Shown: one piece after another, positions 1 to 5,802 of the stretch
How positions within the stretch are numbered: the stretch's first letter is position 1
How the letters are laid out: every line of letters begins with the position of its first letter
NCBI GenBank assembly: GCA_020848665.1
Contig: JADLHR010000525.1
Span: forward strand, 1 to 8,449
DNA from: Anaerolineae bacterium
Lineage (GTDB): Bacteria > Chloroflexota > Anaerolineae > Aggregatilineales > Aggregatilineaceae
Direction: 5' to 3'
DNA length: 8,449 nt
Made by a program: the position numbers and the translations under genes
Notes under the pieces: generated by a model
The model's input: only the letters and a program-made list of their open reading frames with translations
The model's database searches: none
What the model was told of the DNA's origin: nothing

Positions 1-45
1 CGCCGCTGCGAAACGCTGCGCGCGCCATTGCGGGGAATGCTCGCC

Positions 46-504
46 CTAGTCGCCGGGCGCGGCAGGCGGGGCTGGGCGGGCGCCAGGTTCCAGGCGGTCG
101 AGCGTGCCATTCAGGCGTTCCAGAGTTGCCAGCAGCTGCTCGTCGACAGTCGGCCCGGCCGGGGCAGCGGGAGCTTCTTCACTCTTGCGGCGCGAGCGAG
201 TCATTGCCGCGTTGAACGCCTTGACTACAAAGAAAACGGCAGCCGCCACGATCAGGAAGTTGATCAGGGCGTTGATGAAGAGGCCGATGCCCATCCGGAC
301 TTCCGGGTCTTCACCGCTCGCGCTCTTGAGCGTGATGCCGATCTCCGAAAAATCCACGCCGCCGACCAGGACGCCAATCGGCGGCATCAGGATATCGTTT
401 ACCAGCGAGTTGACCACTGTCGTGAATGCCGCGCCGATAATGATACCGACGGCCAGGTCAAGAACATTCCCGCGCATGATAAACTCACGAAACTCTTTGA
501 GCAT
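46..504 (-). CDS. mscL: Large-conductance mechanosensitive channel MscL
   Basis: Encodes a 152-residue inner-membrane channel. By family knowledge it assembles as a homopentamer and opens under extreme membrane tension to release solutes during hypo-osmotic shock. Seen in the sequence: the amphipathic N-terminus MLKEFREFIMRGN, the pore helix beginning DLAVGIIIGAAF (about residues 15-40), a short periplasmic loop, TM2 at about residues 74-97, and a basic patch RSRRK at 103-107. A charged C-terminal helix follows (about 119-139), then a Pro/Ala-rich tail. It is slightly longer than E. coli MscL (136 residues), mostly because of that tail. The frame stays open upstream to an ATG at 546, but I chose 504 because AGAGGGAGGG (511-520) sits 6 nt upstream and the family N-terminus starts there. 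It is divergently oriented from the ParB-like gene. Confidence 0.97.
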   Translation of the reverse strand: MLKEFREFIMRGNVLDLAVGIIIGAAFTTVVNSLVNDILMPPIGVLVGGVDFSEIGITLKSASGEDPEVRMGIGLFINALINFLIVAAAVFFVVKAFNAAMTRSRRKSEEAPAAPAGPTVDEQLLATLERLNGTLDRLEPGARPAPPAAPGD

Positions 505-598
505 GATATTCCCTCCCTCTGGATGTGCCAGGCGATAAAGCCGCACAGAAAACTTACGTCCGCTCAGCTATCTCGAAGGTCAGAGCGAGCATAACATT

Positions 599-627
599 AT
601 CATAGTGTTGGCGGTCCAAAAGAGCAA
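599..627 (-). promoter_or_regulatory. Candidate sigma70-type promoter for mscL
   Basis: Read on the minus strand, TTGCTC (622-627) is followed by a 17-bp spacer and TATGAT (599-604). This would start transcription near 592 and leave a leader of about 88 nt before the mscL ATG at 504. The -10 is close to consensus and the spacing is ideal, but the -35 is only partial. Overlapping AT-rich hexamers nearby (GATAAT, TATGCT) could serve instead. The call rests on sequence resemblance only. Confidence 0.4.
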
Positions 628-794
628 CGCGGCGGACTGTGCAAAATCCCCCGAAGGTTCCCCCCACGCTCCGTCGTTCGGCGGATGCGCTGGCGCCGCA
701 ACCTCTCTATCCTGAAAGCGTAGTATCAGAAGGCGTGACGACAAACAGGCCGCGCGCCGGCGCTGCCCGGTGAGAAGGAAAAGGGGGACATGCC

Positions 795-1280
795 ATGTAT
801 ACACCGCTGATGTCTCCTAATTTTCGCGCTACCAAGCTGACGACGGCTGAGATGATCATGCCGCAGGCGATCCAGTTGTTCGATCACTCGCTGCGCGCGG
901 CGCGCTGGAAAAAGCTCGTCGGGCGCCTGCACGGACAACTGCGGCGGCTTGACCGTCTGGAGCGTGCTCAGGCGAGCGCCCGCCTGTCCGGGCGCCATGA
1001 AGGCGGCGTGCGCGCCGTTCCGCTGAACCGCATTCAGGGCAGCGTGGATGGCGGCGCGGGCTTTGACAGCGAGTTTTACCCCCTCAGCGAGCGGGCCAGG
1101 AACCGCTGGGTACGAGTGGCATCGGCCATTCTGAAGGGCAAACCCCTGCCACCAGTGGAGCTGATCGAAGTTGGCGGGCGCTACTTCGTGATCGACGGAC
1201 ATCATCGTATCTCGGTTGCGCGGATGCTCAAGCAGAGCCACATCGATGCCGTCGTGACGGTGTGGGACGTGGCTGCCTAG
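795..1280 (+). CDS. Small ParB/sulfiredoxin-fold domain protein
   Basis: A 161-residue cytoplasmic protein without signal peptide or membrane segment. Residues about 1-65 are basic and helical (RWKKLVGRLHGQLRRLDRLER). The C-terminal half (about 80-158) resembles the N-terminal ParB/Srx nuclease-like fold, with GKPLPPVELIEVGGRYFVID followed by DGHHRISVAR at 134-143. That DGHHR signature sits where ParB proteins carry their nucleotide-binding GERR-type box and sulfiredoxin its catalytic GxHR-type loop. No Cys is present, so sulfiredoxin chemistry is unlikely. There is no helix-turn-helix like the one in full ParB and no ParA neighbour, so a partition role is not supported. The start is set by AGGGGGA (782-788), 6 nt upstream of the ATG. 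A strong terminator follows, so it appears to be a single-gene unit. Its biological role is unknown. Confidence 0.85.
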   Translation: MYTPLMSPNFRATKLTTAEMIMPQAIQLFDHSLRAARWKKLVGRLHGQLRRLDRLERAQASARLSGRHEGGVRAVPLNRIQGSVDGGAGFDSEFYPLSERARNRWVRVASAILKGKPLPPVELIEVGGRYFVIDGHHRISVARMLKQSHIDAVVTVWDVAA

Positions 1281-1347
1281 CGGCTGTTTGCTGGGTTGTC
1301 CCAGCAGCGCCGCCGTCTCCCGGTCTGGAGCCATCCTTTTCATCGCC

Positions 1348-1376
1348 GAGCGGGCCACAAGCCCGCTCAGTTTTTT
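1348..1376 (+). terminator. Rho-independent terminator after the ParB-like gene
   Basis: A perfect 8-bp stem, GAGCGGGC (1348-1355) paired with GCCCGCTC (1361-1368), encloses a 5-nt loop. After AG comes a run of six T (1371-1376). It lies 67 bp past the stop of the ParB-like gene and separates it from the LysM gene. Confidence 0.9.
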
Positions 1377-1523
1377 GCGTGCACTGTGGCAGGTTTGTGA
1401 AGAATCCTCCGAAGGTCAGACGAGCCGTCCGCCGGAAGACGGATGAACGCCAGTGTGAAGCGGCCTATGCTGAAATCATCACCGAGTACGCAAGTACACA
1501 GCACGTCGAGGAGGCCCCAGGCC

Positions 1524-2228
1524 ATGCGTCGCTCCCGTTCGTTTCTGTTTCTTCTGGCGGTCCTGATGATGGTCGCCAGCTCGCTTGCCGCCGCGTCCGT
1601 TTCGGAGGCGTCGGCGCTCTGCCAGCAGTATCACACCGTCCAGCGCGGCGAGAACCTGTTCCGCATCGCGCTGCGCTATAACACGACCGTTGCGACGTTG
1701 CGCGCCGCCAATGGCTTGGCGAATTCGAATCTGATCTATGCCGGGCAGGCGCTGTGCGTCGTCCCGGTTGGGCCACAGCCTGCGCCACAGCCTATGCCAC
1801 AGCCTGTCCCGCAGCCCGTGCCGGGCGACCAGACATCATATCGCGTGCAGCCGGGTGACACCCTGTTCGGAATCGCGCGCCGCTTCAACGTGTCGATGAC
1901 CTTGCTGGCGCAGATCAACGGGATCGCGAACCCCAGCCGCATCTTTGTCGGGCAGGTGCTGACGATCCCTGTGCCGTCGGGGGATGTCGTCAGCACGCCT
2001 CCGGCCTACCTGGTCGCGTATACCTACGTGCGCCTGCGCTCTGGCCCCGGCCTTAACTACGCGGTTGAAGGCGTGATGCGCCCCGGCGAGCAAGCCCACG
2101 TGACCGGGCGCAGCGCCGACAGCCAGTGGTGGCGTGTAACCTGTGTAACGGACGCCAGCGGTAACTGCTGGGTGACCGCCGACCCTTCACTGGTCTACGT
2201 CGTCGCGCTGCCGCAGGCCCCCGGATAA
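1524..2228 (+). CDS. Exported two-LysM plus SH3-like domain protein
   Basis: A 234-residue protein with an N-terminal signal peptide (RRSR, then a hydrophobic core FLFLLAVLMMVASSLAAA, about residues 1-31), so it is exported. LysM domain 1 spans about 36-79 (YHTVQRGENLFRIA; two Cys at 33 and 78 flank it). A GPQP/APQP/MPQP/VPQP linker covers 83-100. LysM domain 2 spans about 106-149 (YRVQPGDTLFGIARRFN). A bacterial SH3-like domain at about 160-228 contains VRLRSGPGLNY, QWWRV and CWVT. LysM domains bind N-acetylglucosamine-containing glycans such as peptidoglycan, so a cell-wall or surface-attached role is inferred. No catalytic domain is visible. The frame is open from an ATG at 1443, but 1524 is preferred because GAGGAGG (1508-1514) lies 9 nt upstream and the signal peptide begins there. 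A terminator follows directly. Confidence 0.9.
   Translation: MRRSRSFLFLLAVLMMVASSLAAASVSEASALCQQYHTVQRGENLFRIALRYNTTVATLRAANGLANSNLIYAGQALCVVPVGPQPAPQPMPQPVPQPVPGDQTSYRVQPGDTLFGIARRFNVSMTLLAQINGIANPSRIFVGQVLTIPVPSGDVVSTPPAYLVAYTYVRLRSGPGLNYAVEGVMRPGEQAHVTGRSADSQWWRVTCVTDASGNCWVTADPSLVYVVALPQAPG
1770..1817 (+). repeat. 12-bp degenerate tandem repeat coding a xPQP linker
   Basis: Four in-frame 12-bp units (first three ending CCACAGCCT, fourth CCGCAGCCC) encode GPQP, APQP, MPQP and VPQP between the two LysM domains. Units 1-3 differ only in the first codon. This is a flexible, repeat-expandable linker, not a mobile or regulatory repeat. Confidence 0.85.
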
Positions 2229-2260
2229 ACTGCTCGGACAAGCGCAACGCTGCCAGTTTT

Positions 2261-2298
2261 CAGGCCAGGACGATCGCGGTCGCCCTGGCCTGTTTTTT
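2261..2298 (+). terminator. Rho-independent terminator after the LysM gene
   Basis: A perfect 9-bp stem, CAGGCCAGG (2261-2269) paired with CCTGGCCTG (2284-2292), encloses a 14-nt loop that can pair further internally. Six T follow (2293-2298). It starts 32 bp after the LysM stop codon. Confidence 0.92.
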
Positions 2299-2331
2299 CG
2301 GCTGCCCGAACGGATCGCCACCCGGCGCGTA

Positions 2332-2361
2332 TTGGCTTAAACGGACCCGGCCGCTTATGAT
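2332..2361 (+). promoter_or_regulatory. Candidate sigma70-type promoter for the DUF89 gene
   Basis: TTGGCT (2332-2337), an 18-bp spacer and TATGAT (2356-2361) lie just after the LysM terminator and about 65 bp upstream of the chosen ATG at 2426. The -10 matches consensus at five of six positions and the -35 at three of six. It fits a single-gene transcription unit between two terminator-like hairpins. It was assigned by sequence resemblance only. Confidence 0.4.
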
Positions 2362-2425
2362 CGGCAGGATTGCCGCCGAAGCTGGTCAAGTGGCGGCGAT
2401 ACGCTCCGCCCAGGAGGATGTTACG

Positions 2426-3628
2426 ATGGCTTCACCCGCCGGGCGGCCCAGCCCGCTCACGATGGACAACTGGTTCGCCCGCTACTCGATGACCGGGCGC
2501 GTGCCGCGCATTCTGCGCGAGGTGCTGGAGTCCAACCCTGACTATCCCGCCAGCATTCACGCGGCGATTGAGCGCCTGCGTCAGGACCTGCTGGATGGCG
2601 CGCCGATCCCGATGCTCGCCGACGAGCCGGCTCCCGCCCCGGATTATGACGACTGGGCGGCCGCCTACCGCGAGCAGCGCGCGCGCACCCAGCCGCTGAC
2701 CTGGCAGCACAACGTGTGGTTCTTCGCCGAAACCTTTCTCTACCGGTGTTTGATTCAGGCCGTGCGCTGGCGCGAGACGGGGCGCGACCCGTTTGCCCCG
2801 ATCAAGCAGGCCGAGTTGGAGAGCGAGCGCCTGTGGGCCGCGTTCGATCAGGCGCTGGCGATTGAGGAGGCGGATCCCGGCCGCGTATATCACCTGCTGC
2901 TGGCGTCCCTGTGGGGCAACCGGGCCGACCTCAGCCACGTTGCGGGGGACCTGGCCGCCGGGGCAGCGTCGGAGGATGATCTGCTGGTGGATGATCGCGC
3001 GGCGCTGGTCGAGCACCTGGCCTCCGCGCCGCCGGACGCCGGGCCGGTACACCTGGTGATCGATAACGCCGGGCTGGAGCTGATGGTTGACCTGGCGCTG
3101 GTTGACGCGCTGATCACGGACGGGCACCGGGTGGTGATGCACGTCAAGGCGTACCCGGTATTCGTTTCGGACGCGACGATTTCGGATGTCTGGCAGACCC
3201 TTGCCGCGCTGGAGCAGCGCGGTGGACGGCCTCGCGCGCTGGCGGAGCGGCTGCGCCGGGCGTGGGGCGAGATGCGCCTGCGGCTGGCCGCGCCGCCGCT
3301 GTGGACCAGCAGCCGTTTCGTGTGGGAGATGCCGCCCGCCATGCGGCAGGTTATGAGCCAGTCGCGCGTTGTGATCTTCAAGGGCGACGCCAACTACCGG
3401 CGCGTGATTGGCGACGCGATATGGGATGAACGCGCCTCGTTCGCCGAGGCGGTGCGCTACTTTCCGGGTCCGGTTGTCGCACTGCGCAGCATCAAGAGCG
3501 ATGCGCTGGTCGGAATAGACCCGGCGCGGCGCCGCGCCCTGGACGGCGAAGACACCCGGTGGCGCACGACCGGGCGTTTCGGCGTGATCCAGTTCGTCGG
3601 CGCGCCTGCTCGCCGGTTTCCGGTTTGA
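2426..3628 (+). CDS. DUF89 / ARMT1-like metal-dependent phosphatase
   Basis: A 400-residue cytoplasmic protein of the DUF89 damage-control phosphatase family, closest in layout to the ARMT1-type subgroup (N-terminal helical region plus Rossmann-like core). Visible landmarks are NVWFFAETFLYR (96-107), typical of the helical part; LVIDNAGLELMVDL with Asp213 and Asn214 of the metal/phosphate site; HVKAYPVFVSDAT with Asp249; and KGDANYRR at 319-326. The C-terminus has GRFGVIQFV, the usual end of the family fold. Characterised members hydrolyse damaged or side-product sugar phosphates using divalent metals. The substrate here cannot be read from sequence. The start at 2426 is set by AGGAGG (2412-2417), 8 nt upstream. 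The frame is open from an earlier ATG at 2357, which overlaps the promoter candidate and lacks a comparable site. The expected acidic motifs are all present, so activity is likely. Confidence 0.88.
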   Translation: MASPAGRPSPLTMDNWFARYSMTGRVPRILREVLESNPDYPASIHAAIERLRQDLLDGAPIPMLADEPAPAPDYDDWAAAYREQRARTQPLTWQHNVWFFAETFLYRCLIQAVRWRETGRDPFAPIKQAELESERLWAAFDQALAIEEADPGRVYHLLLASLWGNRADLSHVAGDLAAGAASEDDLLVDDRAALVEHLASAPPDAGPVHLVIDNAGLELMVDLALVDALITDGHRVVMHVKAYPVFVSDATISDVWQTLAALEQRGGRPRALAERLRRAWGEMRLRLAAPPLWTSSRFVWEMPPAMRQVMSQSRVVIFKGDANYRRVIGDAIWDERASFAEAVRYFPGPVVALRSIKSDALVGIDPARRRALDGEDTRWRTTGRFGVIQFVGAPARRFPV

Positions 3629-3771
3629 CGACGGGCAGCGTTCCGGCAGCGGAAAAGGTGAAGACCTGACCCCAGTTCTGCGCGTCGATCCAGCGGGGAT
3701 CGGTGACCAGATTCCACGGTGTGAAGCTGAGCAACAGCGAGATGGCGCGGATGTCCGGTCGCCAGGAAACT

Positions 3772-3803
3772 ACCAGGGCGCATCGCATATGATGCGCCCT
3801 GGT
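3772..3803. terminator. Perfect hairpin between convergent genes, possible bidirectional terminator
   Basis: ACCAGGGCGCAT (3772-3783) pairs perfectly with ATGCGCCCTGGT (3792-3803), a 12-bp stem with an 8-nt loop CGCATATG. It lies between the plus-strand DUF89 gene (ends 3628) and the minus-strand exported protein gene (ends 3831), only 27 bp past the latter's stop. Neither side has a convincing T run (the minus strand reads TAGTTTCC). It may be a weak or Rho-assisted terminator or a 3'-end stabiliser for one or both transcripts. Confidence 0.55.
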
Positions 3804-3830
3804 CTGTGCGTCAGTGTGGAGCGGGGCGGT

Positions 3831-4646
3831 CTATTCGACGACGCAGTTCGGGAGCGGGGCGCTGTGCCACACATCGTCTGCGCGCGGGCTGAGCGTATGG
3901 GCCTCGACCCAGAACAGCACTTCGTCCAGCAAGACCTGGTAATACTCGTGGTTCGCGTCCATGCCGAACGTCCACAGCGACTTGCCTTCCGGAACGACGA
4001 ACTCCGGCATGATCGGTTTATCGGGGTCCGGACCCCAATAGCCGACGGCTGGCTTGACGAAGGTGGCGACGACCGCCGTGCAGCTTGCCTCACCGGTGGG
4101 CGTGGTCCGCGCCGTGGTCCGCGAAGTTGTTGCAGGCGCCGGAACTGCCGCCGTTGTGGCGCCGCCTGAAATGATGATCGTGTTGGTGGTTTCGTTCACC
4201 ACGCCGGAGAAGGGCGTCTGTTCCAGCCCATCCGAGACCTCGGCATCGAGCGCGATGACGGTCTTCAGAGTGTAGGTGCCCGGCTCCAGCGGAGGCAGCG
4301 GGAACGTCCACTGCGCGCGCGCCAGGTTATTGAGCTGCGAGACCTCGACCTCCTGCCAGCCGGGATCAGCGCCGGGCTGTGGGGTGAAAATCGGCTGGTC
4401 GTTGAGAGTCAGCGTGATGTCGGCGTGCGCGATGAAGTCCCTGACCTGCTCCGCCGTTTTCGCCACCCAGACATAATGCGCGACGACGGTCGTCGCGGCG
4501 CGGACGGTGTGCTGGCCGGACGAGTCCTCGATTCCGTGCCACACGGGAATACGCACCGTTCGTCCCTGTGCGGCGATCATGCCCTGCGGGATAAGCAGAG
4601 TCGCCAGGACAAGAAGGGCGAGCGCGGCGGTCCATTTGCGAGCCAT
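3831..4646 (-). CDS. Exported protein of unknown function with Thr-rich linker and SH3-like C-terminus
   Basis: A 271-residue protein. Residues 1-27 form a signal peptide (MARKW, hydrophobic ALALLVLATLLI, then AAQ), so it is secreted. The first mature part (about 28-160) is rich in beta-type sequence and contains PLPPLEPGTYTLKTVIALD, reminiscent of immunoglobulin-like or invasion-type beta domains. A low-complexity linker of Thr/Ala/Pro/Arg (TTAAVPAPATTSRTTARTT) follows. A C-terminal module from Cys189 to Cys268 contains LWTFGMDANHEYYQVLLD and FWVEAHTLSP, which resembles bacterial SH3-like domains. The two Cys bracket this module and could form a disulfide. No enzyme motif is visible. The start at 4646 is chosen over an open ATG at 4679 because AGGAGTG lies about 7 nt upstream and the signal peptide starts there. 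A near-consensus promoter lies upstream. Domain assignments are inference; I do not recognise the family. Confidence 0.85.
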   Translation of the reverse strand: MARKWTAALALLVLATLLIPQGMIAAQGRTVRIPVWHGIEDSSGQHTVRAATTVVAHYVWVAKTAEQVRDFIAHADITLTLNDQPIFTPQPGADPGWQEVEVSQLNNLARAQWTFPLPPLEPGTYTLKTVIALDAEVSDGLEQTPFSGVVNETTNTIIISGGATTAAVPAPATTSRTTARTTPTGEASCTAVVATFVKPAVGYWGPDPDKPIMPEFVVPEGKSLWTFGMDANHEYYQVLLDEVLFWVEAHTLSPRADDVWHSAPLPNCVVE

Positions 4647-4701
4647 AACGTTCACTCCTGCTGAAAATCCGAAACCCAAGCTGGCCGGATGGCCGCCAGC
4701 G

Positions 4702-4729
4702 ATTATACAGAGCCGCCGGGCGTCGTCAA
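4702..4729 (-). promoter_or_regulatory. Near-consensus sigma70 promoter for the exported protein gene
   Basis: On the minus strand, TTGACG (4724-4729), a 16-bp spacer and a perfect TATAAT (4702-4707). Transcription would start near 4695 and give a leader of about 49 nt before the ATG at 4646. Five of six -35 and six of six -10 positions match consensus, which is striking in such GC-rich DNA. Confidence 0.7.
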
Positions 4730-4764
4730 CCGCCGGCAGCCGGACGCCAGCATGACAGCGCCAG

Positions 4765-4788
4765 CGAGAGCGGGCAGGCGCGCTCTCG
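4765..4788. repeat. Inverted repeat, 8-bp perfect arms
   Basis: CGAGAGCG (4765-4772) and CGCTCTCG (4781-4788) flank an 8-bp spacer GGCAGGCG. No T run follows on either strand, and it lies upstream of both divergent genes. An operator or protein-binding palindrome is therefore as plausible as an RNA hairpin. Confidence 0.5.
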
Positions 4789-4793
4789 AAAAG

Positions 4794-4832
4794 CCGCCGC
4801 GATTGTGGTAAAACAAGCGCGGCAATCGGCGG
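4794..4832. repeat. Inverted repeat, imperfect 10-bp arms
   Basis: CCGCCGCGATTG (4794-4805) pairs with CAATCGGCGG (4823-4832) if a 2-nt bulge is allowed on the left arm. The 17-nt middle includes the AT-rich GGTAAAACAA. It sits only 5 bp from the previous inverted repeat. Function unknown; possibly regulatory. Confidence 0.4.
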
Positions 4833-4968
4833 GCGCGCGCGCTAATCGTTATTCTGGCATAGGGTCGCACTGGTCCAGCCGGTCGAGCTATACTTGCGGG
4901 CAATACAGCGCCAGGCGTGGTGAATCGAATATTTCGCCCGCCGATCAGTCTGCGCGCGAGGTTTTCTC

Positions 4969-5766
4969 ATGAGTTGGTGCAAGCCGACCCGTTGGATGAG
5001 CCGGTGGCGTGCCCTTCCAGCGGGCTTTATCGTGCTGGCGCTGGTCGGGTGCGGGCCGCTCGGCCCGGCCGCGCCCCGGCCGGACTACGTCGAGCATAAT
5101 GAGGGCTGGGCGGTGATCACGCAGGATTTCGGCGGCGTCGAGATGGTACAGGTGCCGCCGGGCTGCTTCTTGATGGGCAGCCAGCATGGCCGGCGCGACG
5201 AGCAGCCGGTGCACGAAGTCTGCTTTGACCGTCCGTTTTGGATCGATCGCACTGAGGTGACGAACGCCGGGTTTGGCTCGCAGGGCGTTTTTACCGGAGA
5301 TGACCGCCCGCGCGAGAACCTGACGTGGTTCGAGGCGCGCGATTTCTGCGCGGCGCGCGGCGCTCGGCTGCCCACCGAGGCCGAGTGGGAGTACGCGGCG
5401 CGCGGCCCGGACAGCCTGTACTATCCCTGGGGCGACCGCTTTGTTGAAGATAACCTGGTTTTCGACGGCAATTTCAACAACGAGACTGCGCCGGTTGGCA
5501 GCCGTCCGGCGGGCGTATCATGGGTCGGCGCGCTGGATATGAGCGGCAACGTCTGGGAGTGGGTCAGCAGCCTGTACCGGCCGTACCCCTACCGCGCCGG
5601 GGACGGGCGTGAGGCGTCCGACGACGCGGCCAGCCCGCGCGTATTCCGGGGCGGATTGGGCAGCTACATCGACTATGGCACCAGCGCGGCGACACGCTTT
5701 CAGGCGCCTCCGGACTCGCGCGACTGGTTCCGGGGGTTTCGCTGCGCACGCGACGCGGACGGGTAA
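4969..5766 (+). CDS. Lipoprotein with FGE-sulfatase (SUMF1-like) domain
   Basis: A 265-residue protein. The N-terminus is a lipoprotein signal (hydrophobic FIVLALVGC, lipobox Cys at residue 28), so it is membrane-anchored on the outer face. The rest (about 54-262) is a formylglycine-generating-enzyme-type domain: VPPGCFLMGS, WIDRTEVTNAGF, ARLPTEAEWEYAARG, YPWGD, DMSGNVWEWVSS, FRGGLGS and GFRCARD. The segment between TEVTN and the LPTEAEWEY block is shorter than usual. True FGEs bind copper through a Cys pair shortly before the final GFRC motif. Here that stretch (YGTSAATRF) has no Cys, so sulfatase-activating oxidase activity is unlikely. The fold is also used by ergothioneine-type synthases, carbohydrate-related proteins and scaffolds. 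The start at 4969 has only a weak GAGG upstream; an in-frame ATG at 4996 still keeps the lipobox. It is 36 bp upstream of cytochrome b and probably co-transcribed with it. Confidence 0.9.
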   Translation: MSWCKPTRWMSRWRALPAGFIVLALVGCGPLGPAAPRPDYVEHNEGWAVITQDFGGVEMVQVPPGCFLMGSQHGRRDEQPVHEVCFDRPFWIDRTEVTNAGFGSQGVFTGDDRPRENLTWFEARDFCAARGARLPTEAEWEYAARGPDSLYYPWGDRFVEDNLVFDGNFNNETAPVGSRPAGVSWVGALDMSGNVWEWVSSLYRPYPYRAGDGREASDDAASPRVFRGGLGSYIDYGTSAATRFQAPPDSRDWFRGFRCARDADG

Positions 5767-5802
5767 AGCGCGGCGTAGCGCGAAAGGACAGCTTGTAGCT
5801 CT

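Larger units (their letters stand above)
4647..4968. other. Divergent intergenic region with promoter and tandem inverted repeats
   Basis: This 322-bp stretch has no credible gene. It holds the minus-strand promoter (4702-4729) and two inverted repeats (4765-4788 and 4794-4832). A TATACT hexamer (4889-4894) points toward the lipoprotein gene, but there is no recognisable -35 at 16-18 bp, so the plus-strand promoter remains undefined. No riboswitch or RNA gene was recognised. Confidence 0.6.

Noticed and set aside
1..45. Direct repeat CGCTGCG-AAA-CGCTGCG at the left edge as a possible mscL terminator
   Set aside because: It is a direct repeat with only a 3-bp stem possible and no T tract, and the window ends before more can be seen.
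28..594. 188-codon plus-strand open frame across the mscL region
   Set aside because: It lies antisense to mscL, whose motifs and ribosome site are clear. Its translation is arginine- and glutamine-rich, as expected of a GC-driven shadow.
790..810. Six-codon upstream ORF (ATG at 790) overlapping the start of the ParB-like gene
   Set aside because: It sits too close to the Shine-Dalgarno to be translated well and has no leader-peptide character; most likely a chance overlap of two ATGs.
1466..1471. TATGCT as -10 of a promoter for the LysM gene
   Set aside because: The best upstream hexamer (TGAACG at 16 bp) matches consensus poorly, so no promoter was called.
2432..3142. 236-codon minus-strand open frame inside the DUF89 gene
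   Set aside because: It is antisense to well-conserved DUF89 sequence and its product (many H, R, Q, no domains) is typical of shadow frames in GC-rich genes.
4889..4894. TATACT as -10 of a promoter for the lipoprotein/cytochrome cluster
   Set aside because: No acceptable -35 hexamer at 16-18 bp upstream (CGCACT at 17 bp). Reported only as part of the intergenic description.
4917..5099. 60-codon open frame across the start of the lipoprotein gene
   Set aside because: It overlaps the lipoprotein coding start out of frame, has no domain and no ribosome site.
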